A DNA stretch of 42,471 nt from Cupriavidus sp. BIS7. GTDB taxonomy: Bacteria; Pseudomonadota; Gammaproteobacteria; Burkholderiales; Burkholderiaceae. This document shows positions 25,201 through 32,953 of this stretch, piece after piece (the first letter of the stretch is position 1; each line of letters starts with the position of its first letter). The notes below the pieces were generated by a model. It made no database searches and was not told where the DNA came from. It saw only the letters and a program-made list of their open reading frames with translations. The stretch spans positions 1 through 42,471 of the forward strand of contig NZ_ALOU01000051.1 of assembly GCF_000292345.1 (NCBI RefSeq), written 5' to 3'. Made by a program: the position numbers and the translations under genes.

Positions 25201-25694
25201 AGAAGCTGCACTATTACAACCAGCGCGAGACCTGGCACGCCATGACCTGGCCATCGAACAACCTGCAGGAGCCTCGCACGCTGCTGCAATGGCAGACGCA
25301 GACCGCGGGCACGAACAAGAACTATGAGACCGAAGGCGTCTGGGCCTGGGTGCGCATGCTCGAGCGTGCGCGAGTGACGCCCGTCGATAGCGCGATCGTC
25401 CAGTTGACGTTCCAGGCCGTCCCCGACTCGGCTGGCACGCGGCCGGGCATGGGCAACAGCCCGCCCGCAGACGAGGCGGACGGTGCAGACAGCCCCGAAA
25501 GCCTGTTGCCACGTGCCGCGCGGCTTGCGGCGCCCGCCCACATGGTCTATCCGATCCGCTACCAGATGCGCGCCGCCGTTGGCCGCGGGCCGCTGGAGAT
25601 GCTGGAACTGCGCAACCTGCGGATGCCTCAGCGGATCTTCGTGGGCAGAGAACCGCAGACCCAGGCCCGAACCGCGCCAAGTCATCGCAAGTGA
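22200..25694 (+). CDS. TssM/IcmF-like inner-membrane protein without Walker motifs
   Basis: A 1164-residue paralogue of TssM, the inner-membrane ring subunit of the T6SS membrane complex. Two N-terminal helices (about residues 10-32 and 42-64) and a third near 355-377 (FTALALIGVALWTAGMLIS) give the TssM topology. A long periplasmic region and an IcmF-like C-terminus (for example IDSQKLHYYNQRETWHAMTWP) follow. In the cytoplasmic domain, the place of the GPPGSGKT Walker A loop reads LLTGNDNLIGR, and the DTAGRY-like Walker B reads LLGGKANAD, so nucleotide hydrolysis is unlikely. Start 22200 gives an ATGA overlap; ATG 22185 is the alternative. It may be an accessory for this VgrG island and not part of the main apparatus. 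Confidence 0.82.
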   Translation: MNEYKSQPVALWFGIAVVAIFVGLMVAAFANGPEIGWTGHKLVAIELGLLSACFLLLLFVRFFEAVLLKIASMKAVRWALSYDKNKQAQGGAASTAESQAQARALREALRSMHGSRWRYRQPWLLLTGNDNLIGRLVPELAESGWRITPDAVLLGGKANADDQTDASWLRQVYKLRRRRPVDAVLLVNDGTKDVTAERRGFHDGIQLTRITDTLRWSAPVYALDVVQSDQVAGSDTPLIACETPRQANAAAISAQLQTLRDQIAQRSLASLPQQGRERYLGQLSQKLDTRSEALANWLGRLISGQHRRPMIRGILFAPCHGPATASSVTELPLWHYVTEAVRRVPGRRTVSHPVTIFTALALIGVALWTAGMLISGLRNEHDLRTAQQAMHDLQSAPDAAARLKALDSLQQQIQRYEYRIQHHAPIFTRFGLNRDEEVLAALWKPYAKASRDILVTPVVQDLEATLGDLSQLQTSGLSDETSKWALEGRNTLKAYLMLAHPERVESTFLAQQLVQHWSTDARITPGQKQDLAERFARFHAEHLKSNPDWRIEARPELVGGARQTLLAVIGERNAVDTIYQHVLDGAGHKYPDQTLASLTVGTDPRGLVRAAAIVPGVFTRQAYEGYVEGAIDKAAKRQDVANDWVLTDGQPQQAPSRTSESAEDLRRTLTERYFADYAEHWQQFMNGMQWEPAATLPGVVDQLKLMADARQSPVIALMKSLEYQGGAGVRKDSLAETLVAKTQGILGRKDDTPDAARPDPAGPLAAAFGPVLRLAGQSGQGGAGNSELSLQRYLDRVTAVRLRLQQITNSADADMQARRIAQSLFQGKGSDLADTHAYAQLMAASLGAEWAGMGDVLFVRPIAQAEQAVLQPAQASLNEAWRQSIALPWNRAFASRYPFANTANDVSLPELARHIRPQSGLINAFLMAELAGVLVLQGDRWVPVGSGTQGLTFDPAFLKFINTLQRVGAHLLVQGGPQYRFELKPIPTPGLTDTLLTIDSQKLHYYNQRETWHAMTWPSNNLQEPRTLLQWQTQTAGTNKNYETEGVWAWVRMLERARVTPVDSAIVQLTFQAVPDSAGTRPGMGNSPPADEADGADSPESLLPRAARLAAPAHMVYPIRYQMRAAVGRGPLEMLELRNLRMPQRIFVGREPQTQARTAPSHRK

Positions 25695-25709
25695 ATTGGT
25701 GAAGCAGGC

Positions 25710-25736
25710 TAAAGCCCGCGTAAATCGTGCCGATAT
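25710..25736 (+). promoter_or_regulatory. FliA (sigma-28) flagellar class III promoter candidate
   Basis: TAAAGCCC at 25710-25717 and GCCGATAT at 25729-25736 are separated by 11 bases, against the enterobacterial consensus TAAAGTTT-N11-GCCGATAA. The -10 box matches at 7 of 8 positions and the -35 box at 5 of 8 (TAAAG), with exact spacing. It lies just past the T6SS operon and about 110 bases before the response regulator gene, so it would place the chemotaxis mini-cluster under flagellar control. Confidence 0.7.
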
Positions 25737-25848
25737 GCCAGCATCGGGGCGCGCCGCGCGCATCGGGCTCGCCCCTGCCCACGCCGGCCTGTCCGTCGCC
25801 GGCCGCCTTGCCATGCCACTGGCGGACCAACCCATCCCGGAGTCCCCG

Positions 25849-26232
25849 ATGTCTGTCCCAAGCATTCTCGTCGTTGACGATTCGCCGTCCCTGCGCCGCA
25901 TGATCGGCGCCTGCCTGCGTGCCGGTGGGTACACGGTCACGGAGGCGTCGGACGGCAAGGAGGCGCACGAGGTGGCGCGGTCGGGCAGCTTCGACATGCT
26001 GGTCACCGACCAGGTGATGCCGGCCATGGACGGCTTGTCGCTGATTCGCGCGCTGCGCGCCACGCCGGCCTACGCAACGATTCCGATGCTGATGCTCTCC
26101 ACCGAGCACGACGAGCGCATCCTGGATCAGGCAAGGGAGGCCGGCGCGTCGGGTTTCCTGGCCAAGCCGTTCGATCCGGACGAGCTGATGGCATCGGTCG
26201 AAGCGCTGCTGGCCCCTCCCAACGAGGGGTGA
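25849..26232 (+). CDS. Single-domain CheY-like response regulator
   Basis: A 127-residue receiver with no output domain. The acidic pair is in VVDDSPS (residues 9-11), the phospho-acceptor is Asp54 in TDQVMPAMDG, the switch residue Ser84 is in LMLST, and the conserved Lys106 is in FLAKPF. ATG 25849 has GGAG 6 bases upstream; the open frame extends much further without signals. It is distinct from the CheY of the main operon, so it may compete for phosphate from CheA as a sink, or act on another target. It is the first gene after the FliA-type promoter and precedes cheW, aer and a chemoreceptor. Confidence 0.9.
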   Translation: MSVPSILVVDDSPSLRRMIGACLRAGGYTVTEASDGKEAHEVARSGSFDMLVTDQVMPAMDGLSLIRALRATPAYATIPMLMLSTEHDERILDQAREAGASGFLAKPFDPDELMASVEALLAPPNEG

Positions 26233-26412
26233 ATTCCGGGCCAAGTTGCCCTTCATTCACACCGCGCTCTGCCGTAAATACGGGAGGGCCGAAAGCGGAA
26301 GTCCGGTTCAGGCGTTGCCATGCGCGCGGCGCCGGGCCGACCACTGCAGCGGGTCGCCAGCAGCCGGGGCACGCATTCCCGGCCACGACCAACCATGCCA
26401 GCGGGGGCAACC

Positions 26413-26904
26413 ATGAACATCAGCAACAACAAGGCGGACGGTGCAGGCGAAGAGTTCCTGGCGTTTCGCCTTGGCCGGGAAGAGTACGGCATCGACATCC
26501 TGAAGGTTCAGGAAATCCGCGGCTATGAATCGGTGACGCAGATCGCCAATGCGCCTGCGTACCTGAAGGGCGTGATCAACCTGCGCGGCACGATCGTCCC
26601 GATCATCGACCTGCGCATCAAGTTCAGGCAGGCAGAGATCAGCTACGACCAGTACACGGTCGTGATCATCGTTGACATCGCCGACCGGACCACGGGCATC
26701 GTGGTCGACGGGGTGTCAGACGTGCTGACGCTGACCCCGTCGCAGATCAAGCCCGCGCCGGCGTTGTCCGGTGGCGTCGAGACCGACTACATCCGCGGGC
26801 TCGGCTCGCTCGAAGGCCGCATGCTGATCCTGGCGGACATCGAGAAGCTGATGAACATCGACGATCTCGCCGCCATCGAGGCCGCGGCCAGCGCCGCCGC
26901 CTGA
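26413..26904 (+). CDS. cheW: CheW coupling protein, first copy
   Basis: A 163-residue adaptor linking chemoreceptors to CheA at the cytoplasmic array. The CheW fold is complete: [48 protein letters not shown] and the late [19 protein letters not shown]. It is very similar to the second CheW at 36918, differing mainly in its N-terminus, the loop before the last strands ([11 protein letters not shown]) and the alanine-rich tail. ATG 26413 follows a G-rich stretch. It lies 180 bases after the response regulator gene. Presumably it serves the receptors immediately downstream as well as the common array. Confidence 0.95.
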   Translation: MNISNNKADGAGEEFLAFRLGREEYGIDILKVQEIRGYESVTQIANAPAYLKGVINLRGTIVPIIDLRIKFRQAEISYDQYTVVIIVDIADRTTGIVVDGVSDVLTLTPSQIKPAPALSGGVETDYIRGLGSLEGRMLILADIEKLMNIDDLAAIEAAASAAA

Positions 26905-27041
26905 AGTCCCTTCGACTTCGATCCACCACGACCCAATTCGAACGGCTTCGAGCCGTCCTGATTCGCGGCCCTCGGTCGCCCGGCAGGGCGCCCACGGGCC
27001 ATCAGTACACAGCAGTCACAAGCCCCCAAGCAGTCACAGCC

Positions 27042-28700
27042 ATGCGTAACAACCAGCCAGTCACCCAGCGCGAGCACCCGCTGTCACCCGATGTCTACCT
27101 GATCTCGCGAACCGACCTCAAGGGTCGCATCACGTTCGCCAACCGGGCATTCATCGAAGTGAGTGGCTTCACGTCCGAGGAATTGCTCGGCGCGGCCCAC
27201 AACCTTGTGCGCCATCCCGACATGCCGCCCGAAGCGTTTGCCGATCTCTGGGCCTCGCTCGAGGCCGGCAAGTCGTGGGTGGGCATCGTCAAGAACCGCC
27301 GCAAGAACGGCGACCACTACTGGGTGCAGGCCACGGTGACCCCCACGCGCGTGGATGGCCGCGTGATCGGCTACACGTCGGTGCGCTCGATGCCCAGCCG
27401 CGAGCAGATCGACGCGGCCGATGCGGCCTACCGGCGCTTCCGCGAAAACCGTGCAGCCGGGCTGGCGATTCGCAATGGCGCGGTGGTCAGAACCGGGCTG
27501 GCAGGCCTGTTCGGCAGCCTGACCCGCATCAGCCTGAAGCGCCGCATTCTCTGGGCCCAGCTGGCCGGGCTGTCGTGGTTCCTGGCAGCCGTGTTGGGCA
27601 GCCACTGGCTGCCGGTGGAACAGACTGCGCAGCTTTGGCCGTGGCTCTGGGGGGCGTTCGGGCTTGCCGTGCTGTCTTCGTTCGCGGCCGGTTCGATGCT
27701 GGTGTCACGCGTGGAGCGGCCGGTGGGAGAGATGCTCGACTTCGCGCTGCGCATGGGCGCCGGCGATCTGACTTCCAGTTTCGAACATGCGTCCAGCGAT
27801 GAGATCGGCGAACTGTCGCGCGCCATGCGCACCATGCAGCGCAGCCTGCTGTCGGTGGTCCACGATATCCAGGAGGGCATGGCCAGCATCTCGACGGCCA
27901 CGCACCAGGTGGCGGCGGGCAACAGCGATCTGTCGCAACGCACGGAGCAGCAGGCCGCCTCGCTGGAGGAAACCGCGTCGAGCATGGAGCAGCTGACCGG
28001 CACCGTGCGGCAGAACGCCGACAACGCGCAGCAGGCCACCCGGCTGGCGGCCAATGCCTCGGAGACCGCGGTGCGCGGTGGCCAGGCCGTGGGGCGCGTG
28101 GTGCAGACGATGGACGAGATCAACGAGGCGTCGCGCAAGATCGTCGACATCATCGGGGTGATCGAAGGCATCGCGTTCCAGACCAACATCCTGGCGCTGA
28201 ATGCTGCCGTGGAAGCCGCGCGTGCCGGCGAGCAGGGCCGCGGCTTTGCCGTGGTGGCCGGCGAGGTGCGCAGCCTGGCGCAACGCAGCGCCAATGCGGC
28301 CAAGGAAATCAAGGGCCTGATCGGCAATACCGTGTCGCGCGTGGAAAACGGCGCGGAACAGGTCGGCCAGGCAGGTGCCACGATGGACGAGATCGTGCAG
28401 GCGGTAACGCGCGTGACCGACATCATGGCCGAGATCAGTTCGGCATCGGCGGAGCAGAGCGCGGGCATCGAGCAGGTGAGCGCGGCGGTGATGCAGATGG
28501 ACGAAGTGACGCAGCAAAACGCTGCGCTGGTGGAGCAGGCCGCAGCCGCGGCAGGCTCGCTGGAAGAACAAGCCGACCGCCTGCGCGAGTCGATCTCCAC
28601 GTTCCGCGTGAGCATGCAGGCCGAAGTTCGGCCGCAACGCAGGCGGCAAGTGGCAGTGGTTGGTGAAACGGGGAACGAAGCAAGGCTCGTCAACGCCTGA
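27042..28700 (+). CDS. aer: Aer-type aerotaxis receptor (PAS plus MCP signalling domain)
   Basis: A 552-residue redox/energy taxis receptor. The N-terminal PAS domain (about residues 15-115) matches E. coli Aer closely: [27 protein letters not shown], and [15 protein letters not shown], the FAD-binding region. A membrane anchor of two helices (about 169-190 and 201-221) has no periplasmic sensor domain between them. A HAMP-like region and the MCP coiled coil with the standard tip ([20 protein letters not shown]) follow. Unlike the two flanking transmembrane receptors, it lacks a tryptophan/phenylalanine pentapeptide at its C-terminus (NEARLVNA). The receptor senses electron transport changes through FAD. 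The next receptor starts 45 bases later. Confidence 0.95.
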   Translation: MRNNQPVTQREHPLSPDVYLISRTDLKGRITFANRAFIEVSGFTSEELLGAAHNLVRHPDMPPEAFADLWASLEAGKSWVGIVKNRRKNGDHYWVQATVTPTRVDGRVIGYTSVRSMPSREQIDAADAAYRRFRENRAAGLAIRNGAVVRTGLAGLFGSLTRISLKRRILWAQLAGLSWFLAAVLGSHWLPVEQTAQLWPWLWGAFGLAVLSSFAAGSMLVSRVERPVGEMLDFALRMGAGDLTSSFEHASSDEIGELSRAMRTMQRSLLSVVHDIQEGMASISTATHQVAAGNSDLSQRTEQQAASLEETASSMEQLTGTVRQNADNAQQATRLAANASETAVRGGQAVGRVVQTMDEINEASRKIVDIIGVIEGIAFQTNILALNAAVEAARAGEQGRGFAVVAGEVRSLAQRSANAAKEIKGLIGNTVSRVENGAEQVGQAGATMDEIVQAVTRVTDIMAEISSASAEQSAGIEQVSAAVMQMDEVTQQNAALVEQAAAAAGSLEEQADRLRESISTFRVSMQAEVRPQRRRQVAVVGETGNEARLVNA

Positions 28701-28745
28701 GCTTCCGGTCTTTTCTGACAGAAGAAGGAAGAAGGGGGTAGTTCT

Positions 28746-30611
28746 ATGCAGTGGTTCAATCAACTACGCGTCACAACCAGGCTGATTGCCGGCTTCCTGG
28801 TCGTATCCGTAATCGGCGCCATCATCGGCCTGCTTGGCGTGGTCAACATGGGACGCATGGCCGAATGGACCGGCAAGATCTACAACAGCGACCTGAAGGC
28901 GCTGAAGGCCGTGCAGGACGGCAACATCAACCTTGTCTATGCCAGCCGCGCGCAGATTGCGCTGCTGTCCGCGTCGACGATGGGCGAGCGGGCCACTGAA
29001 AAGGAAGAGATCCAGAAGTCGCTGGCCACGATGGAGGCGCGCGTCAAGTCGGCCAAGGAATCGTTCGTGCAGCCGGAAGGCCGGGCGCTCTTCCAGCAGT
29101 ACGAGGCGCTGCTGCCGTCGTTCCACGACCGCATGCTGAAGTACGTGGAACTGATCGGCAAGCAGCCGCTCGATACGTCGCAGTTCGAGAGCTCGGTGTT
29201 TGCCGAGAGCGCCGAACTGATCAAGGATAGTCGCGCGCTCGAAGACATCCTGTCCAAGATGGTGGCGCGCCGCGACGACCGCGCCAAGTCCAACATGGAC
29301 GAATCGACCAGCGTCTACAACAGCTCGCGCGTGGCCATGCTGCTGCTGGTGCTGGGCGGGCTGGCCGTGTCGGTGCTGCTTGGCTGGTTCCTGGCACGCC
29401 AGCTTTCGCGCCAGCTTGGCGGCGAGCCGGGCTATGCCGCGGCAATCGCGGCGCGCATTGCCGAGGGCGATTTCTCGGGCTCGGTGAAGCTGCGTGCCGG
29501 TGACCGCGGCAGCCTGCTGAACGCGATGGGCCAGATGCAGCAGCAACTGTCGCGCATGGTTCGCGAGTTCAAGGTATCCGCCGAGTCGATCGGCTCGGCT
29601 TCGAGCGAGATCGCCGCAGGCAACAATGACCTGTCGCAGCGCACCGAGCAGCAGGCCGCCTCGCTCGAGGAAACCGCGTCGAGCATGGAGCAGCTCACCA
29701 GCACCGTGCGCCAGAACGCCGACAACGCCCGTCAGGCCAGCGGCCTGGCCGCCAATGCGTCGGAAACCGCCGTGCGCGGTGGCGAGGTAGTGGGCCGCGT
29801 GGTGCAGACGATGGGCGAGATCAACGATGCGTCGCGCAAGATCGTCGACATCATTGGGGTGATCGAAGGCATTGCGTTCCAGACCAACATCCTCGCACTG
29901 AACGCCGCCGTGGAAGCCGCCCGGGCGGGCGAGCAGGGCCGCGGCTTTGCCGTGGTGGCCGGGGAGGTGCGCAGCCTGGCGCAGCGCAGCGCCAACGCCG
30001 CCAAGGAAATCAAGGGCCTGATCGACAACTCCGTGGCGCAGGTGGACAACGGTGCCGCGCTGGTGGCGCAGGCCGGCACGACGATGGACGAGATCGTGCA
30101 GGCCGTGAAGCGCGTGACGGACATCATGGGCGAGATCAGCGCCGCATCGGCGGAGCAGAGCTCGGGCATCGAACAGGTCAACCAGGCCGTGGCACAGATG
30201 GATGAGGTCACGCAGCAGAACGCCGCGCTGGTCGAGCAGGCCGCGGCGGCTGCCGGATCGCTGCAGGACCAGGCCAGCCACCTGATGGCGTCGGTGTCCA
30301 GCTTCCGCCTGTCGCATGATGATGCCGGCGAGCCGGCCGCCTCCGCGGCCCCTGCCGCGCGGTCGGTCGTCACGCCGTCTGGCGCGAAGGTGGCCAGCGC
30401 GCAGCGCGCAAAGGCGCGCGTTGCGGGCAAGGCGGCGTCCACGACGGCCAAGGCCGCAGGCACTGCACTGGTGACCACGGCCGCCGCGCAAATCGTTGCG
30501 GGCGTTGCTGAAGTTGGCGACGAATCCGCCGATAGCCAGTTGAAGCGCCCCGCGATTACCGCTGGCGCCGCAAGTACCGCTTCGGATAACGGCGACTGGA
30601 GCGCCTTCTGA
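28746..30611 (+). CDS. Methyl-accepting chemotaxis protein with long tethered tail
   Basis: A 621-residue transmembrane receptor. TM1 is at about residues 12-32, then a Tar-like helical periplasmic sensor (33-195), TM2 at 198-218, HAMP, and the signalling coiled coil (tip at about residues 376-400). The last 100 residues are an alanine- and lysine-rich flexible stretch ([26 protein letters not shown]) ending NGDWSAF. DWSAF is similar to the CheR/CheB-docking NWETF pentapeptide. The ribosome site upstream of 28746 (AGGAAGAAGGGGG) is strong. It is probably co-transcribed with aer. A long hairpin follows. The ligand is unknown. Confidence 0.94.
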   Translation: MQWFNQLRVTTRLIAGFLVVSVIGAIIGLLGVVNMGRMAEWTGKIYNSDLKALKAVQDGNINLVYASRAQIALLSASTMGERATEKEEIQKSLATMEARVKSAKESFVQPEGRALFQQYEALLPSFHDRMLKYVELIGKQPLDTSQFESSVFAESAELIKDSRALEDILSKMVARRDDRAKSNMDESTSVYNSSRVAMLLLVLGGLAVSVLLGWFLARQLSRQLGGEPGYAAAIAARIAEGDFSGSVKLRAGDRGSLLNAMGQMQQQLSRMVREFKVSAESIGSASSEIAAGNNDLSQRTEQQAASLEETASSMEQLTSTVRQNADNARQASGLAANASETAVRGGEVVGRVVQTMGEINDASRKIVDIIGVIEGIAFQTNILALNAAVEAARAGEQGRGFAVVAGEVRSLAQRSANAAKEIKGLIDNSVAQVDNGAALVAQAGTTMDEIVQAVKRVTDIMGEISAASAEQSSGIEQVNQAVAQMDEVTQQNAALVEQAAAAAGSLQDQASHLMASVSSFRLSHDDAGEPAASAAPAARSVVTPSGAKVASAQRAKARVAGKAASTTAKAAGTALVTTAAAQIVAGVAEVGDESADSQLKRPAITAGAASTASDNGDWSAF

Positions 30612-30702
30612 CGCTTCGGATGCTTTGAAGCTTCGGATGCTTCTGACCCTACCGGCCCGACTGATGATTGCCGCCTGACGGCATCGCCATGAAGGATGAC
30701 GC

Positions 30703-30743
30703 GCGGCCCGGGGCGACGTGTTGCTGACGTTGCCCCGGGCCGC
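30703..30743 (+). terminator. Long GC-rich hairpin after the chemoreceptor
   Basis: A 12-bp outer stem (30703-30714 with 30732-30743, GCGGCCCGGGGC with GCCCCGGGCCGC) extends inward by about 6 more pairs, with one G-T pair, to a 7-base loop. There is no T run after it, so it may act through RNA stability or with Rho. It lies 92 bases after the receptor stop and 20 bases before the next start. Confidence 0.55.
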
Positions 30744-30762
30744 CCTATCGTCGCATGACACC

Positions 30763-31515
30763 ATGAACACCGACATCAGCCTGTCCCTCTCGGCCGAAGC
30801 AACCGCAAGGCTGCGCGCAGACTTCGATGCCTTTGTAAAAGTCTCCACGGGGCTTGACGTCCAGTTCATCCCGCCCGCGTTCGATGATTTCCTGCGCGCG
30901 CGGCTGATGCAGCAGGACGGCCCGTTGACCGAGCGCGCCGTGATGCGCCTGCTGGCAAGCGGCGAGTACGGATGGGCAAAGAAGGTCTTCGACAAGCAGT
31001 TGCCCAACGCGCTGGCCGCGCTGATGCGCGACGCCCAGCGCTTTGGCTTTGGCCTGGCCGTGCAGCCCGAATGGACGCCGCAGCAGCGCGTGGATCACGC
31101 GCGCCAGTGGGCCGCGCAGATCCTTTCCGAGGCTGGCGCCGACGCGGCCTTCACGGAAGCGCTGGCTGCCCAGATATCGGCATCGGCTGTCGATATCCGC
31201 AAACTCGAAGAGCGCATGAAAACGCCGGCGTGGCGGATTGCAGACAGTCTTCGTCAGCGCGCTTATGACGTCATGTACGCGCTGCAAACCGAACAGAGCG
31301 AGGCGGTGGGGCGCAGCAAGGTTGGGGAGCTGCGCGCGCTACTGGGGCTGGCGCTGGAGTACGGATCCGTCAGCGCCGAAGAGGCCGCGCGCGTGCTTGA
31401 GCAGGTGGAGCGTGCGCGCCCGCATCTGTTCAGGGAAGCGCCGGATGACATCTTTGCTCGCCTGGCGGCATGGTTGCGGGGCCTCTTTAGCCATAGCGTG
31501 GTAGTCCGTCAATAG
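30763..31515 (+). CDS. Conserved-looking protein of unknown function (250 aa)
   Basis: I do not recognise this 250-residue protein. It is predicted soluble and largely helical, with no signal peptide, membrane segment or known motif. There are charged amphipathic stretches (SAEATARLRADFDAFVKVST, SVSAEEAARVLEQVERARPHLF) and a C-terminal WLRGLFSHSVVV. ATG 30763 is preferred because the earlier TTG (30718) lies inside the long hairpin. No clear ribosome site is visible. Codon use resembles its neighbours. It sits between the second chemoreceptor and flhDC on the same strand, so a role in motility or its regulation is possible, but that is position only. Confidence 0.65.
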   Translation: MNTDISLSLSAEATARLRADFDAFVKVSTGLDVQFIPPAFDDFLRARLMQQDGPLTERAVMRLLASGEYGWAKKVFDKQLPNALAALMRDAQRFGFGLAVQPEWTPQQRVDHARQWAAQILSEAGADAAFTEALAAQISASAVDIRKLEERMKTPAWRIADSLRQRAYDVMYALQTEQSEAVGRSKVGELRALLGLALEYGSVSAEEAARVLEQVERARPHLFREAPDDIFARLAAWLRGLFSHSVVVRQ

Positions 31516-31912
31516 TGGAAACCGACAGGCGCTGATTTGAGCAGTGACGTGTGCTGCCCAAATTAGAGTATCCGTTCGGTTTTATGACTGTCTCGACATT
31601 GATGTAAATCAGAAGACAGTTGACGGATCTGTTACAAAATTCGCCCCCCATGTCTTTTCCGTACGACATTTGCTACCCCCCAACTCAAGTAGGGATTGGC
31701 ATTTGAGGCGGATTGCCGATATAAACGTAACACTTTCACTTACACTCTGTAACATCTGTAACGTTTTAGGGAAGTAAGTGTTACCAGGCGCAGTACGTTC
31801 GTAGTACGTCGTACCCATCGAACAAGCAGCCAAACGATCTGGTCGCCGGCAAGCAACATCCGCCGGTAAGCGCCGGACAAGCTGTCGAGGGTTTTTTGGT
31901 AGCGGGGAAAAA
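31516..31912 (+). promoter_or_regulatory. flhDC promoter and leader region
   Basis: A 397-base AT-rich region without a gene. The best promoter is TTGGCA (31696-31701), 18 bases, TATAAA (31720-31725), giving a leader of about 180 bases before flhD. The bases 31715-31722 also read GCCGATAT, a near-perfect FliA -10 box, but no FliA -35 box is 11 bases upstream of it. Just downstream, TCTGTAACA and TCTGTAACG form a 9-base direct repeat (about 31745-31762), and GTACG/CGTAC repeats follow near 31795-31816. These are plausible sites for regulators acting on the flagellar master operon. Confidence 0.55.
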
Positions 31913-32230
31913 TTGGAAAGCAGTGAAGTTCTCCAGGAGATCAGGGAGGTTAACCTCGCCTATCTTCTGCTCGCGCAACGACTCGTGCGAGAAAACCAGG
32001 TGGAAGCCATGTTCAGGCTCGGCGTCAGCAAGGAAATTGCTGAGATCCTCGCCAAACTGACCTCGGCGCAACTCGTCAAGCTGGCAGCATCGAACATGGT
32101 GCTGTGCCGTTTCCGATTCGACGATCACGCGCTGCTTTCCACGCTTACCCACACGGCCAAGAGCCACGATATGCAGCAGATCCACGCTGCTATCCTGCTG
32201 GCGCGGCAACCTGTGGAGTCGCTCAATTGA
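31913..32230 (+). CDS. flhD: Flagellar master regulator subunit FlhD
   Basis: A 105-residue all-helical subunit of the FlhD4C2 activator, which turns on class II flagellar genes with sigma-70. It matches E. coli FlhD throughout: [58 protein letters not shown] and [14 protein letters not shown]. The start is TTG at 31913, preceded by GCGGGGAAAAA; the next in-frame ATG falls inside the conserved region, so TTG is the only workable start. The stop overlaps the TTG start of flhC by 4 bases. Confidence 0.95.
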   Translation: MESSEVLQEIREVNLAYLLLAQRLVRENQVEAMFRLGVSKEIAEILAKLTSAQLVKLAASNMVLCRFRFDDHALLSTLTHTAKSHDMQQIHAAILLARQPVESLN

Positions 32231-32832
32231 CCGCGCTCCTCCAGGCATCGCCGACCCGCAGCTTCACGGCCACTCCCGTCCCCAACCGCAAGAGCGTCCT
32301 GCAGGATGCCAACCAGACCCAGCTCGCCATCGAGCTGATCGGCCTGGGTGCACGCCTGCAGGTGCTTGAAGCCGAGACCACGCTCTCGCGCGACCGGTTG
32401 ATCCGCCTCTACAAGGAGCTCCGCGGCGCGTCGCCGCCCAAGGGCATGCTCCCGTTCTCCACGGACTGGTTCACCACCTGGCTGCCGAACATCCATTCGT
32501 CGCTGTTCTTCTCCGCGTACCAGTTCATGGTGCAGGAAGGCGAGACGTCTGGCATTCGCGCGGTCGTGGCGGCCTATCGTCTGTATCTGGAGCACGTTTC
32601 GCTGCTCGGCGGCGAAATCGTCTTAAGTTTCACCCGTGCCTGGACGTTAGTACGGTTTTTCGAGAGCAACATGCTGCAGCTTTCCTCGTGCACGTGTTGC
32701 GGCGGACAGTTCGTCACGCACGCTTATGAGCCGCACGCGAACTTCGTGTGCAGCCTGTGCCGTCCGCCGTCGCGCGCCGGAAAGGTGAAGAAGCTCTCGA
32801 AGGACGCCGCAGCCGCGCAGACCAAAGCCTGA
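32227..32832 (+). CDS. flhC: Flagellar master regulator subunit FlhC
   Basis: A 201-residue DNA-binding partner of FlhD. Family blocks are [48 protein letters not shown] and [14 protein letters not shown]. The zinc site is CCGG...CSLC ([32 protein letters not shown]). The start is TTG 32227, overlapping the flhD stop as TTGA; no ATG or GTG lies between this codon and the homologous region. Compared with E. coli FlhC it has about 20 extra residues at the N-terminus ([20 protein letters not shown]). The frame is open further back within flhD, but without support. Confidence 0.94.
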   Translation: MTALLQASPTRSFTATPVPNRKSVLQDANQTQLAIELIGLGARLQVLEAETTLSRDRLIRLYKELRGASPPKGMLPFSTDWFTTWLPNIHSSLFFSAYQFMVQEGETSGIRAVVAAYRLYLEHVSLLGGEIVLSFTRAWTLVRFFESNMLQLSSCTCCGGQFVTHAYEPHANFVCSLCRPPSRAGKVKKLSKDAAAAQTKA

Positions 32833-32909
32833 TCCATCTGGCCAGACGTCTGCGCAGCAGGTGGGCTCCGGACCGGTGGGCGGTGATCCCGCTCGCCCGT
32901 ACGGAATGC

Positions 32910-32931
32910 CCTGATGCGTGCCTGATGCGTG
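32910..32931 (+). repeat. Tandem 11-bp direct repeat upstream of motA
   Basis: CCTGATGCGTG occurs twice back to back (32910-32920 and 32921-32931) in the spacer between flhC and motA, followed by TTTTTC. It lies 22 bases before the motA start and may be a simple duplication or a binding site. Confidence 0.6.
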
Positions 32932-32953
32932 TTTTTCAGACGGGGATCCGATT

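Noticed and set aside
11700..25700. A complete type VI secretion gene cluster
   Set aside because: Only vgrG, PAAR, a TssM paralogue, cargo and partners are present; tssB, tssC, hcp, clpV, tssJ, tssK and tssL are not in the window.
23142..26063. 973-residue minus-strand open frame opposite the TssM-like gene
   Set aside because: An antisense frame of a GC-rich gene; its sequence is rich in Arg, His and Gly and matches no family, while the plus strand encodes clear TssM features.
28764..31007. 747-residue minus-strand frame opposite the second chemoreceptor
   Set aside because: Antisense shadow of a strongly recognised receptor.
31696..31722. FliA control of flhDC through GCCGATAT at 31715
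   Set aside because: The -10 box matches well, but the sequence at the -35 distance (TTGGCATT) does not; a sigma-70 reading of the same region is better.
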